The notes below the pieces were generated by a model that worked only from the letters and a program-made list of their open reading frames with translations, was not told where the DNA came from and did no database searches. From Arthrobacter subterraneus (GTDB lineage Bacteria > Actinomycetota > Actinomycetes > Actinomycetales > Micrococcaceae): DNA of 64,000 nucleotides. A program made the position numbers and the translations under genes. Shown one piece after another: positions 7,417-16,205 of this stretch. Positions within the stretch are counted from its first letter, which is position 1. Each line of letters starts with the position of its first letter. Location: positions 1 through 64,000 of the forward strand of contig NZ_FNDT01000006.1 in assembly GCF_900099735.1 (NCBI RefSeq), written 5' to 3'.

Positions 7417-8582
7417 CAGAGCGGACACTGCCATTGGCAGGGATCACTGTCGTGTCACTCGAGCAGGCAGTAGCAGCGCCGTTCGCGACGCGACAATTGG
7501 CTGACCTGGGCGCCCGGGTGATCAAAATCGAGCGTGACAGCGGCGATTTCGCCCGCGGTTACGACACTAAGGTCAACGGAATGGCCAGTTACTTCGTCTG
7601 GCTGAACCGCAGCAAGGAAAGCGTCGTCCTTGACCTCAAATCGGATCACGGACTGGCCGTGCTGCGCGCGCTGACGTCCACCGCCGACGTTCTGGTGCAG
7701 AACCTTGCTCCCGGAGCGGTGGAGAGGCTGGGGCTCGGTCCGGATGAGGCTCTCGCCCTCAATCCGCGGCTGATTCACACCTCTATTTCCGGGTATGGGC
7801 GGGGAGGACCGTACGAACAGAAGAAGGCGTACGATCTGCTGGTCCAGTGTGAGGCCGGCATGCTCAGCGTCACCGGGACACCGGAGGCCCCTGCGAAGGT
7901 GGGGGTGTCGATTGCGGACATTTGTGCAGGAAGCTATGCGTATTCGGGAATACTTGCAGCTTTGATCCAACGTTCGGTCAGTGGGCGCGGTGACGTGCTG
8001 GAAATTTCCATGCTCGAAGCGTTGGGGGAATGGATGGCGCAACCCTATTTCTACGCGGAATACGGGGGAGAGCCGCCGCGGCGCAGCGGCGCCGAGCATG
8101 CTTCGATAGCACCGTACGGGCCGTTTGCAACAGCGGACGGAACGGTTTTCTTCGGTATCCAGAACGAACGCGAATGGACTGTCTTCTGTACGGATGTGCT
8201 CCAGCACCCCGATGTGTCCACCAATCCACGCTTCGCTGGGAACGCATTGCGGGTGGAAAATCGGCCGGAGCTGCATAGACGGATCAATGAGGTGTTGGAA
8301 TCCTTACCTGCAAGTGAAGTACTCCGGCGGTTGGATGCTGCCGGGATAGCAAACGCGAAACTGCGCGATATGAAGGATTTTTCTCAGCACCCGCAGCTGG
8401 AAGAGCGCAACCGCTGGCGGATGGTCGACTCTCCGGCCGGGCCGCTTCGTAGCCTAATCCCGCCTGTGACCTCCCGGGAGTACGGCTTCCAGCTGGGCCC
8501 CGTTCCGGGAATCGGGCAGCACACGGAACGTGTCCTGGCGCAATTGGGAATGACGGAACCCAGGGTGCAGCTTGACGGATAA
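7413..8582 (+). CDS. Class III (CaiB/BaiF) CoA-transferase, first copy
   Basis: Moves CoA between carboxylic acids, 389 residues. The GTG at 7413 overlaps the lyase stop, and the remaining frame to 7233 is antisense-like filler. The N-terminal Rossmann part has [12 protein letters not shown]. The conserved catalytic Asp is in AYDLLVQCEAG (about residue 142), and the C-terminal part has HPQLEERNRW. Very similar to the second copy at 13333-14520 throughout. Likely substrate: a C5 dicarboxylate such as mesaconate, itaconate, citramalate or methylsuccinate, with succinyl-CoA or acetyl-CoA as donor (inference from the operon). Confidence 0.87.
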   Translation: MTERTLPLAGITVVSLEQAVAAPFATRQLADLGARVIKIERDSGDFARGYDTKVNGMASYFVWLNRSKESVVLDLKSDHGLAVLRALTSTADVLVQNLAPGAVERLGLGPDEALALNPRLIHTSISGYGRGGPYEQKKAYDLLVQCEAGMLSVTGTPEAPAKVGVSIADICAGSYAYSGILAALIQRSVSGRGDVLEISMLEALGEWMAQPYFYAEYGGEPPRRSGAEHASIAPYGPFATADGTVFFGIQNEREWTVFCTDVLQHPDVSTNPRFAGNALRVENRPELHRRINEVLESLPASEVLRRLDAAGIANAKLRDMKDFSQHPQLEERNRWRMVDSPAGPLRSLIPPVTSREYGFQLGPVPGIGQHTERVLAQLGMTEPRVQLDG

Positions 8583-9291
8583 CGGATCCGGCAGCGCGAG
8601 CGCCCGCCGCCAACTCAGCGACAAAGCCTCCAGCTATGTCCGCGGGCTGGTCATGTCCGGAGAGCTGCGCCCAGGCAGCCTGGTGCGCCCGGAGACGATT
8701 GGTGCGGCCCTGGGGATCTCGACTACCCCTTCGCGGGAGGCTCTGCAGGCACTTCGCGTCGAAGGGTTTCTGGAACTGGTTCCCCGCCGGGGATTCATCG
8801 TGGCGCCGTTGACGGGCCAGGACATCCGCGACCTGTTCACCGTCCAGTCCCTCATCGGCGGTGAGCTTGCTGCACGCGCCGCTCGCAACGCCGCGAGCGA
8901 ATCGCTCGCGGAACTGGAAGCGTTGCACCATGAACTTATTGCAGCCGCGGCCAGGAACAATCTTGCTTTGCTCGAGGAGAAAAACCATGCCTTCCACCGA
9001 CAGATCAACCGGATGGCTGCATCCCGAAAAATGAGTTGGGCGCTGGGCCTCGTGGCCCGTTATGTGCCACGCCGTTTCTACTCTGCCATCGAGGGTTGGC
9101 CACAGGCTACGGTGGCTGATCACGAGGCATTGCTTGAGGGTATTCGCCATAGGGACCCGGAGGCTGCACGTCTGGCCATGGAAAATCATATTGTGCATGC
9201 AGGTGAGCTCCTCGCCACCCATTTCGACGGCCGCATCGGGCGCTCCCCCCACTCTGCCGGGGACGCTGGCGCCGATCAGCTGGCACGTTGA
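8572..9291 (+). CDS. GntR-family (FCD) regulator of the first half-island
   Basis: Ligand-responsive regulator, 239 residues. It starts at a TTG overlapping the CoA-transferase end. The winged helix is at residues 12-80 (SYVRGLVMSGELRPGS, then the recognition helix in ISTTPSREALQALRVEGFL and wing PRRGFIVAP), followed by an FCD ligand domain of about 150 residues with the metal-binding His pattern (HRQINRMA and ADHEALL). It sits between the enzyme genes and the TRAP transporter, and the ATGCAT inverted repeat is directly downstream. It most likely controls both in response to the substrate or its CoA ester. Confidence 0.88.
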   Translation: MTDNGSGSASARRQLSDKASSYVRGLVMSGELRPGSLVRPETIGAALGISTTPSREALQALRVEGFLELVPRRGFIVAPLTGQDIRDLFTVQSLIGGELAARAARNAASESLAELEALHHELIAAAARNNLALLEEKNHAFHRQINRMAASRKMSWALGLVARYVPRRFYSAIEGWPQATVADHEALLEGIRHRDPEAARLAMENHIVHAGELLATHFDGRIGRSPHSAGDAGADQLAR

Positions 9292-9358
9292 GTATTACTT
9301 CTGGGGCAGCCAAATGGCGCCACAGGACCGTCCGCCCGCGAAAAGACACATCTTACCG

Positions 9359-9384
9359 ATGCATAAACTTTAAAAAGTATGCAT
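9359..9384. promoter_or_regulatory. ATGCATA/TATGCAT operator upstream of the TRAP genes
   Basis: Inverted repeat ATGCATA (9359-9365) and TATGCAT (9378-9384) separated by 12 AT-rich bases, about 120 bases before dctP. A near-identical arrangement (TTATGCAT and ATGCATAA, spacer 13) lies at 13243-13271 in front of the second half-island. The pair looks like a shared GntR/FCD operator. Confidence 0.5.
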
Positions 9385-9502
9385 GATCTGCATCGCAATG
9401 CCTGATGCGGTATCCTCATCCAGAGGGTCGTGCCCCGTTGCAGTTCCAGCGTGGCTCGCTCTACCGGCTAGCAGTTATCAACGACGATAAGGAACCAGCT
9501 CC

Positions 9503-10552
9503 ATGAAAAAAGTTTCCCCACGCTCACGCGCCCTGGCCGGTATCGGTCTGGCGCTCTCCGCCGCACTCGTGCTCAGCGGCTGTGGCGGTGCGCGCAGTGG
9601 CGACGCCGCTGGCGACGAGTCATTCACCATCAAGTTCTCCCATGTCACCACCGCGAACACTCCCAAGGGCAAGGCTGCTGAAAAGTTCAAGGAGATCCTC
9701 GAGGATTCCTCCGACGGTCGAATCACGGTCGAGATTTATCCGAACTCCGAGCTTTACGGTGACAAAGACGAACTGCAGGCGTTGCAATCCAACAGCGTGC
9801 AGATGATCGCTCCGTCCAGTTCCAAGTTCACGACGATCGCGCCGCAGCTCCAGCTGCTGGACCTTCCTTTCCTGTTTGACACCAGTGAGGACATCCCCAC
9901 GCTCGCTTCACGAGACTCGGTCATAGGCGATGTCATCTACGAGAATGAAGACCTTAAATCGAAGAACGTCCAGGTACTCGGGTTGTGGGACAACGGGCTC
10001 AAGCAGCTCTCGGCCAACACGGAACTGCGTACTCCTGAGGACACCAAGGGACTCAGCTTCCGCATCCAGCCTGCCGATGTCTTGGCGAGCCAGTTCGAAG
10101 CGTGGGGTGGCGCGACGTCCACCATGGCCTTCGCTGAGGTCTACAACGGTCTGCAGCAGGGGGTCATTGACGGGCAGGAGAACACCTACTCGAATATCGA
10201 AACCCAGAAGATGCACACCGTGCAGAAGTTCCTCACCGAATCGGATCACGGCTACATCGGTTACGTGACCGCGATCAACAGCGAGTTCTTCGATTCCCTT
10301 CCCGAGGACCTGCAGCAGCTGGTCATCGACGCCATGGATGAGGCAAGTGCCTATAACCGCGAGGTTGCCACTGAAGTGAACGAGGAGGCCAAGCAGGCCA
10401 TCATCGAAGAGGGTTCCACCGAGATCGTTACCCTTACCGAGGAGGAGCGCCAGGCCTGGAAGGACGCCGTCGTCCCCTCGGTCTGGGAGGAGCACAAAGA
10501 CGTTTTGGGCCCGGAGATCATTGATGGGCTGCTCGCGGAGCGCGACAAGTAG
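9503..10552 (+). CDS. dctP: TRAP transporter substrate-binding lipoprotein DctP
   Basis: Extracytoplasmic solute receptor of a tripartite ATP-independent transporter, 349 residues. It has a lipoprotein signal peptide (KKVSPRSRALAGIGLALSAALVLSGCGG, lipobox LSGC with Cys about 27). The DctP/SBP_bac_7 domain follows, with FSHVTTANTPKGKAAEKF, FRIQPADVLASQFEAWGG (the Arg that clamps the substrate carboxylate) and EVYNGLQQGVIDGQENTYSNI. These receptors bind carboxylates, which fits import of a dicarboxylate for the island. It is the first gene of dctPQM. Confidence 0.93.
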   Translation: MKKVSPRSRALAGIGLALSAALVLSGCGGARSGDAAGDESFTIKFSHVTTANTPKGKAAEKFKEILEDSSDGRITVEIYPNSELYGDKDELQALQSNSVQMIAPSSSKFTTIAPQLQLLDLPFLFDTSEDIPTLASRDSVIGDVIYENEDLKSKNVQVLGLWDNGLKQLSANTELRTPEDTKGLSFRIQPADVLASQFEAWGGATSTMAFAEVYNGLQQGVIDGQENTYSNIETQKMHTVQKFLTESDHGYIGYVTAINSEFFDSLPEDLQQLVIDAMDEASAYNREVATEVNEEAKQAIIEEGSTEIVTLTEEERQAWKDAVVPSVWEEHKDVLGPEIIDGLLAERDK

Positions 10553-10567
10553 ACATTCCTGAACCGT

Positions 10568-10610
10568 TGTAGCGGCAGCGACCCCCAGCTTGGGGTTTGT
10601 TGCCGCTACA
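10568..10610 (+). promoter_or_regulatory. Intercistronic hairpin between dctP and dctQ
   Basis: Arms TGTAGCGGCA (10568-10577) and TGCCGCTACA (10601-10610), with an inner CCCC/GGGG pairing, form an extended stem-loop 16 bases after the dctP stop. There is no T tract. Such hairpins between a binding-protein gene and its permease genes commonly stabilise the upstream mRNA or attenuate read-through, giving more receptor than permease. Confidence 0.6.
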
Positions 10611-10635
10611 GCCCTTCTGTAGAACTGAGGCTTCA

Positions 10636-11187
10636 TTGCAACGCTTCGACCGTATTTTGACCCGCGTCGAAAATTTCCTGGCGTGCACCGCTCTTGGGCT
10701 GGCTACCGTTGTAGCAATTACCCAGGTCCTGCTCCGGGCAATCTTCAACGTCCATCTACCCTGGTCCGAGGAGACAATCGTCTACCTCGTGATCTACGCA
10801 ACATTCCTCGGGGCCGTGATCACACTGCGACACAACGAACATATCGCGGTGAACATCTTCGAACCGTTCATCGGGCCGGTCGGCAAGCGGCGTATGCAAA
10901 TACTCGGCACATCCGTGATGATCGTCTTCCTGATCCTGGTTGGGACCTACGCCTGGCTGCTCATTTTCGAGCCTTTCTCCATTGCCACTGTCACGCCCAC
11001 GCTGAAGCTCCCACTATGGGTCGTCGAACTAGCGGTCCCGATCGGGATGAGCCTGATGCTGCTCCGTTCGATTGAGATGCTCGTGCGGCTTCTCAAGGGC
11101 CAGACTGCCTTTGCCGAAGGAGAAAAGACAGAATATCAACGCGCCGAGGAAGCCTTGGGGATGGATAACGGGGAGGAGAAGCGATGA
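10636..11187 (+). CDS. dctQ: TRAP transporter small membrane subunit DctQ
   Basis: Four-helix small permease subunit, 184 residues from the TTG at 10636 (LQRFDRILTRVENFLA). GAGG lies 5 bases upstream; the longer frame to 10597 runs through the hairpin. Membrane segments at about residues 17-36, 54-72, 97-117 and 133-152. The conserved PWSEE motif (HLPWSEETIVYLVIYATFLG) typical of DctQ follows helix 1. The stop overlaps the DctM start (ATGA). Confidence 0.9.
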   Translation: MQRFDRILTRVENFLACTALGLATVVAITQVLLRAIFNVHLPWSEETIVYLVIYATFLGAVITLRHNEHIAVNIFEPFIGPVGKRRMQILGTSVMIVFLILVGTYAWLLIFEPFSIATVTPTLKLPLWVVELAVPIGMSLMLLRSIEMLVRLLKGQTAFAEGEKTEYQRAEEALGMDNGEEKR

Positions 11188-12470
11188 CTGAATCCATGAT
11201 TGCGCTGATCGTCATATTATTTGCGCTGCTTTTCACCTCAACGCCGATCGCCGTGGCGCTCGGGCTGACCTCCTTCATCTATTTTTTCTACTTCACCACC
11301 ATCCCGTTGACACAGGTACCGGAACGTCTATTCAACTCACTTAATTCGTTCCCGCTGATGGCGATCCCGTTCTTTGTCCTTGCAGCGAACCTGATGAGCC
11401 GCGGCGGGATCAGCAAACGCCTGATCGACGCCTCCAACTCGCTTGTCGGCCAGTTCCGTGGAGGACTGGCGATGACTGCAGTCCTTTCCTGCATGTTTTT
11501 CGCGGCAATCTCCGGTTCCAGTCCGGCGACCGTTGTTGCAGTCGGCACCCTGATCATTCCCGCCATGATCCGCCACGGGTACGGGAAGGATTTCTCTATT
11601 GGACTGGTCACCACCTCCGGTTCCCTGGGCATCCTGATTCCGCCATCCATCCCACTGATCATCTATGGAATCGCCACTGAACAGTCCATCGGCGACCTCT
11701 TCATCGCCGGTATCGGACCGGGCATCATGGCTGGTGTCATGCTGCTCATTCTCGCCATCGTGATTTCACGTCGACGAGGCTACGGCAGCGGCGAAAATTC
11801 GATCGTACTCACGCGCACGCAGAAGATTAAGTCATTGCGCGACGCGACGCTGAGTCTGGCCCTCCCGGGATTTGTACTGGGCGGGATCTACACGGGGTTC
11901 TTCACTCCAACCGAGGCCGCAGCCATGGCAGTGTTCTATGCCTTGATTGTGTCCCTGTTCGTGTACCGGGAAATCGGAGCCAAGGACCTCTGGTCCATAC
12001 TGCTCTCCTCCGCGCGGACCTCCGCGATGGTCATGTTTGTTGTTGCCTCCGGAATCCTGTTTTCCTTCGTCCTCTCATCGGAACGAATTCCCACCAAGGT
12101 CAGCGCAGCCCTCCTGGAATCCAACCTGTCACCACTGATGTTCCTCATCATGATCAACGTACTGCTGCTGATCGTGGGGATGTTCATGGAAACCTCCAGT
12201 GCCATCCTAATTCTGGCTCCGGTACTGCTTCCGGTTGGCCTCGCGCTGGGCATCGACCCGATCCACCTCGGAATCATCATGGTCCTGAACCTGGAGATCG
12301 GCATGATGACGCCTCCTTTGGGCCTGAACCTGTTTGTGGCCAGTGGCCTCACGGGCAAGAACATCATCGACGTAGCGAAAGCGGCGGCGCCAAGCGTGGG
12401 GGTGTTGCTGATCGCACTGATCTTGGTGACGTTCATTCCACAGATCGCTTTGTTTCCGCTGGGAAGATGA
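11184..12470 (+). CDS. dctM: TRAP transporter large permease DctM
   Basis: Large, roughly 12-helix sodium-coupled permease subunit, 428 residues, typical length. Conserved features include PLMAIPFFVLAANLMSRGG, MFFAAISGSSPATVVAVG (the substrate/ion loop), GSLGILIPPSIPLIIYG and GMMTPPLGLNLFVASG. It completes a dctPQM set, so the transporter looks functional. A strong hairpin follows immediately, ending the operon before the convergent gntR. Confidence 0.93.
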   Translation: MTESMIALIVILFALLFTSTPIAVALGLTSFIYFFYFTTIPLTQVPERLFNSLNSFPLMAIPFFVLAANLMSRGGISKRLIDASNSLVGQFRGGLAMTAVLSCMFFAAISGSSPATVVAVGTLIIPAMIRHGYGKDFSIGLVTTSGSLGILIPPSIPLIIYGIATEQSIGDLFIAGIGPGIMAGVMLLILAIVISRRRGYGSGENSIVLTRTQKIKSLRDATLSLALPGFVLGGIYTGFFTPTEAAAMAVFYALIVSLFVYREIGAKDLWSILLSSARTSAMVMFVVASGILFSFVLSSERIPTKVSAALLESNLSPLMFLIMINVLLLIVGMFMETSSAILILAPVLLPVGLALGIDPIHLGIIMVLNLEIGMMTPPLGLNLFVASGLTGKNIIDVAKAAAPSVGVLLIALILVTFIPQIALFPLGR

Positions 12471-12471
12471 C

Positions 12472-12518
12472 CGTGGCTCCTGCCGACGTGCCCTTGGTGG
12501 CTACCGACAGGAGCCACG
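12472..12518. terminator. Hairpin between convergent dctM and gntR
   Basis: Perfect 11-bp stem CGTGGCTCCTG (12472-12482) and CAGGAGCCACG (12508-12518) with a 25-base loop. It lies exactly in the gap between the convergent stops at 12470 and 12520, a likely bidirectional terminator. Confidence 0.6.
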
Positions 12519-12519
12519 C

Positions 12520-13197
12520 TCAAAGCCCGTGGATCTCGAACGGATCGCTGTTATCAGTACCAGTAATCCGCCCCGCAAGAGCGAGAAAACTGCGTGCAAG
12601 ATGCGCCCCCATCGCATCGGCCGCTGCTTCAGGATCGCTGCGCCGGACGGCATCGAGAATCAATTCGTGCTCTGTATCGGAAATGTCGGCCGGCTCCGGG
12701 GCATCCAGCAGCAGATCCCACGGAAAGACCCTCCAGAGACCCTCAATTTCCTGGACCAGCCCGGGAAGCCCACAGCGCTGGTAGAAGTAAAAATGAAAAT
12801 CGCGGTTCAGCGACCTCATCGCCGTCACGTCCCGGCGTGCAGTGCTTTCCTTCAGGCGCGCAAGCAGCGATTCCGCCTGCAGAAGCTCGTGCGGCGACAG
12901 GCGGATCGCCGCCCGGCGCATCGCGAAACTCTCAGCGAGCCGGCGCAGGACGTACGTTGCCTGAACACGCTCAAAGTCGACCCCCGCCACGCGGACTCCC
13001 CGATGGGGTTCCGCAACCACCAGGGCGTCGGCTTCCAGTGCACGCAAGGCCTCCCGTACCGGAGTGATGCTGCTGTTGAACCGTTTGGCAAGCTCATCCT
13101 GGGGCAACCGCGAGCCGCGCGGCATTTCTCCGCTGACAATCATTCGACGCAACTCGTCGACAATCTGATCCCGTTTTGTAAGGGCCGCACCCGACAT
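12520..13197 (-). CDS. GntR-family (FCD) regulator of the second half-island
   Basis: FCD-type GntR regulator, 225 residues from the ATG at 13197 (MSGAALTKRDQIVDEL). GGAAAGGAAGG lies just upstream; an earlier ATG at 13242 has no such site and would extend into the operator. Winged helix with SSITPVREALRALEADALV and wing AEPHRGVRVAG. The FCD domain has LNRDFHFYFYQ and TEHELILDAV, containing the usual His/Asp metal ligands. It is divergent from the second CoA-transferase operon across the operator at 13243-13271, so autoregulation plus control of that operon is likely. Confidence 0.88.
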   Translation of the reverse strand: MSGAALTKRDQIVDELRRMIVSGEMPRGSRLPQDELAKRFNSSITPVREALRALEADALVVAEPHRGVRVAGVDFERVQATYVLRRLAESFAMRRAAIRLSPHELLQAESLLARLKESTARRDVTAMRSLNRDFHFYFYQRCGLPGLVQEIEGLWRVFPWDLLLDAPEPADISDTEHELILDAVRRSDPEAAADAMGAHLARSFLALAGRITGTDNSDPFEIHGL

Positions 13198-13242
13198 CGA
13201 AACCTTCCTTTCCGGTTGTGTCAGCACATCAACTCTCTGCAA

Positions 13243-13271
13243 TTATGCATCATCTCGAAAACTATGCATAA
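13243..13271. promoter_or_regulatory. TTATGCAT/ATGCATAA operator, second half-island
   Basis: Perfect 8-bp arms TTATGCAT (13243-13250) and ATGCATAA (13264-13271) with a 13-base spacer. It sits in the divergent gap between gntR (12520-13197) and the second CoA-transferase operon. The same half-site pair occurs at 9359-9384. Good candidate for a GntR/FCD dimer site. Confidence 0.55.
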
Positions 13272-13332
13272 TAGGTTTGGTGCAAGACTGCCGTGGTATG
13301 CAGTCCTACTTTTCAATGAGGAGATACAGGGC

Positions 13333-14520
13333 GTGACGGATGAACTCCCCCTTAGCGGTATAACTGTGGTCAGCTGCGAGCAGGCCGTCGCAGCACCGCT
13401 CGCCAGTAGACAACTCGCCGATCTGGGCGCTCGCGTGATCAAGATCGAACGTCCGGGCACGGGCGACTTCGCACGGAGCTACGACACCACGGTCAGGGGC
13501 CAATCGAGTCATTTCGTCTGGCTCAACCGGACCAAGGAAAGCATCACGCTGGACCTGAAGCGCCCTGAAGCTCGTACCATCATGCATCAACTGCTTGGCG
13601 AAGCTGACGTCTTCATCCAGAACCTCGCACCGTCCGCGGCGTCCCGTCTCGGACTTGGAGCGCCCGAACTGCGTACACTCTACCCGCGCCTGATTACATG
13701 TTCGATCAGCGGGTACGGCAGCGACGGTCCCTACAGGGACGCCAAGGCATATGATTTGCTCATCCAGTCCGAGGCGGGCCTGGTCTCTGTCACCGGCAGC
13801 CCCGACCATCCGGCCAAGAGCGGCATTCCAGCAGCGGACATTGGCGCCGGAATGTATGCGTTTTCTGGCATTCTCTCGGCGCTGTATGAACGGGAGAGGA
13901 CCGGTCATGGATCGGAACTGGAAGTAAGCCTCTTCGACTCCCTCATCGAGTGGATGGGCTACCCCCTCTATTACACCGAGTACGGCGGAGCAGCTCCGGC
14001 ACGAACCGGTACCAGCCATGCCGCAATCGCGCCGTATGGGACTTACCGTTCGGGCGATGGAGCGGACATCGTGCTCTCCGTCCAGAATGAACGGGAATGG
14101 AGATCCTTCTGCACTATCGTGCTGGAAACTCCGACCCTCTACTCCGATGAACGCTTCGCGAGCAGCACTGCCCGCGTAGTAAACCGTGAAGCGCTCGACT
14201 CAACTGTGAACTCGGTCTTTGGCGCGATGACGGCAGAAGACCTCGCCGGGAGATTGGACCGGGCGCAGGTGGCCCACGCCCGCCAGCGAGAGGTCGCTGA
14301 TGTCCTGAATCACCCACAGCTGGCCGCACGGAACCGCTGGACCAAGGTCGACACCCCGGCAGGGCCGGTACGGGCGGTGCAGCCGGCTATCACCGTGCCT
14401 GGACGCGCTGCCCGCATGGGACCGGTGCCGCAGACGGGTGAACACTCCCGCGCGATCCTTGCCTCGCTCGGGTACGACGCAGCGGCGGTGGAGGAACTCA
14501 TTCAGGAAGGTATTTGCTGA
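13333..14520 (+). CDS. Class III (CaiB/BaiF) CoA-transferase, second copy
   Basis: CoA-transferase of 395 residues from the GTG at 13333, preceded by GAGGAG. The long frame back to 12529 is only an antisense shadow of gntR. Same motifs as the first copy: [23 protein letters not shown] with the catalytic Asp, [13 protein letters not shown] and [10 protein letters not shown]. The two enzymes align end to end without gaps of note, so they are paralogs, each in its own transcription unit. The fumarase/mesaconase gene starts one base after its stop, suggesting it activates the product or substrate of that hydro-lyase, for example citramalate or mesaconate. Confidence 0.87.
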   Translation: MTDELPLSGITVVSCEQAVAAPLASRQLADLGARVIKIERPGTGDFARSYDTTVRGQSSHFVWLNRTKESITLDLKRPEARTIMHQLLGEADVFIQNLAPSAASRLGLGAPELRTLYPRLITCSISGYGSDGPYRDAKAYDLLIQSEAGLVSVTGSPDHPAKSGIPAADIGAGMYAFSGILSALYERERTGHGSELEVSLFDSLIEWMGYPLYYTEYGGAAPARTGTSHAAIAPYGTYRSGDGADIVLSVQNEREWRSFCTIVLETPTLYSDERFASSTARVVNREALDSTVNSVFGAMTAEDLAGRLDRAQVAHARQREVADVLNHPQLAARNRWTKVDTPAGPVRAVQPAITVPGRAARMGPVPQTGEHSRAILASLGYDAAAVEELIQEGIC

Positions 14521-14521
14521 C

Positions 14522-16195
14522 ATGGCGGACGCTCGTTTCAACTACACCGACCTGCTGCCGCGCCGGCGCGGCGAGCAGCCGATGCGGTTACTCTCCACAG
14601 CGGGGGTAAGCATCCAGGGCACAGGCGCGGACGCCGTGTTAAACATCGATCCGGAGGCGCTGGAACACTTGGCCTCTGAGGCTTTCCGGGATGTCTCCCA
14701 CTTCCTGCGCACTGACCACCTCGAGCAGTTACGTGCCATCCTCGAGGATCCCGAATCCTCAGCCAATGACCGCTACGTGGCGCTGGACCTCTTGCGTAAC
14801 GCGAACGTTGCCGCCGGCGGTGTGCTGCCAATGTGCCAGGACACGGGAACTGCGATCGTGTCCGCGTACCGTGGCCACCGGATCCGCACAGACGGGGACG
14901 ACGCGCGTCACCTTTCGCGCGGCATCCACCGCACTTTCCAGGAGTTGAACCTGCGCTACTCGCAGATGGCCCCGCTGACCATGTGGGAAGAGGCGAACAC
15001 CGGAACCAATCTGCCGGCCCAGATCGAAATTTCCCTTGGGAAGGGGATGGAATACGAATTCCTCTTCCTTGCCAAGGGCGGTGGCAGCGCCAACAAGTCG
15101 TTCCTCTTCCAGGAGACAAAAGCAGTCCTTGATGAGGACCGGATGCTCGAATTCCTGCGGGAAAAGATCGAAAGCATCGGCACGGCGGCTTGCCCGCCTT
15201 ACCATCTCGCCGTCGTAGTCGGCGGTACCTCGGGGGAATTTGCGCTCAAGACCGCGAAGTTGGCCTCTGCCCATTACCTCGACACTCTTCCAGACCATGG
15301 TGGCCCCGAAGGGCATGGATATCGGGACCATGCGTTTGAAGCGAAGGTGTTCGAGCTCACCACCCAGATTGGTTTCGGCGCCCAGTTCGGTGGAAAGTAC
15401 TTCTGCCACGATGTCCGGGTGGTGCGGCTGCCCCGACACGGAGGCTCGCTGCCTGTGGCTATCGCCGTCTCCTGCTCGGCGGATCGCCAGATTATCGGAA
15501 GAATTACTGCGGAGGGCGTTTTCCTGGAGGAGCTCGAACGCGACCCAGCGCAGTTTCTGCCTGACACTGCTCCGGATGCAGACGAGGACGATTCGGCGGT
15601 CACCCCCATCGACCTCAACGCACCGATGGCCGCCATCACGAAGCAGCTCGCCGCCTGCCCGGTAGGAAGCAGGGTTTCGCTCAGCGGAACCATGGTGGTC
15701 GCCCGTGATATAGCTCATGCGCAAATCCGGGCCAGGATCGAGCGCGGGGAGGGCATTCCACAGTACCTGCTGGACCACCCGGTCTATTACGCAGGACCTG
15801 CGAAGACCCCCGAAGGGTGGGCCTCGGGGTCCTTCGGGCCCACCACGGCCGGCCGGATGGATGCCTATGTGGAGCAGTTCCAATCCTTGGGAGGGTCGCT
15901 GGTGATGCTCGCCAAAGGAAATCGCTCACCTGCCGTAGCCGACGCCTGCGCGCGTTACGGCGGATATTATCTTGGGTCAGTCGGCGGCCCGGCGGCGCGC
16001 CTGGCACAGGATTGCATCCGGTCAGTGGAAGTCATCGATTATGCGGAGCTTGGTATGGAAGCGGTTTTCCGGATCGAGGTCGAGGACTTTCCCGCATTCG
16101 TGCTCGTGGACGCGCAAGGGAATGACTTTTTTGCCAAAGCAGACCGGACGGTGGTGGGCCTTGGGCCGACAAGGCTCGCCGGACACAGCAATTGA
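14522..16195 (+). CDS. Class I (Fe-S) fumarate hydratase / mesaconase
   Basis: [4Fe-4S] hydro-lyase adding water to a trans-unsaturated dicarboxylate, 557 residues, close to E. coli FumA length. The ATG at 14522 is chosen because it starts one base after the CoA-transferase stop. Both domains are present in one chain. Cluster and substrate motifs visible: [10 protein letters not shown] (cluster Cys about 105), [49 protein letters not shown] and, in the beta-domain, [12 protein letters not shown]. Class I fumarases often hydrate mesaconate to (S)-citramalate, which fits a CoA-transferase and a PrpD neighbour better than a citric acid cycle role. Confidence 0.9.
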   Translation: MADARFNYTDLLPRRRGEQPMRLLSTAGVSIQGTGADAVLNIDPEALEHLASEAFRDVSHFLRTDHLEQLRAILEDPESSANDRYVALDLLRNANVAAGGVLPMCQDTGTAIVSAYRGHRIRTDGDDARHLSRGIHRTFQELNLRYSQMAPLTMWEEANTGTNLPAQIEISLGKGMEYEFLFLAKGGGSANKSFLFQETKAVLDEDRMLEFLREKIESIGTAACPPYHLAVVVGGTSGEFALKTAKLASAHYLDTLPDHGGPEGHGYRDHAFEAKVFELTTQIGFGAQFGGKYFCHDVRVVRLPRHGGSLPVAIAVSCSADRQIIGRITAEGVFLEELERDPAQFLPDTAPDADEDDSAVTPIDLNAPMAAITKQLAACPVGSRVSLSGTMVVARDIAHAQIRARIERGEGIPQYLLDHPVYYAGPAKTPEGWASGSFGPTTAGRMDAYVEQFQSLGGSLVMLAKGNRSPAVADACARYGGYYLGSVGGPAARLAQDCIRSVEVIDYAELGMEAVFRIEVEDFPAFVLVDAQGNDFFAKADRTVVGLGPTRLAGHSN

Positions 16196-16205
16196 AGGAA
16201 ATACG

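Noticed and set aside
9359-9384. Considered as a rho-independent terminator of the upstream gntR
   Set aside because: The stem is AT-only with a 12-base spacer, and the same half-sites recur at a promoter (13243). An operator is more likely.
12529-13332. Long open frame preceding the second CoA-transferase
   Set aside because: It is the antisense of the gntR gene plus the operator region. The CoA-transferase homology starts at the GTG 13333 with its own ribosome site.
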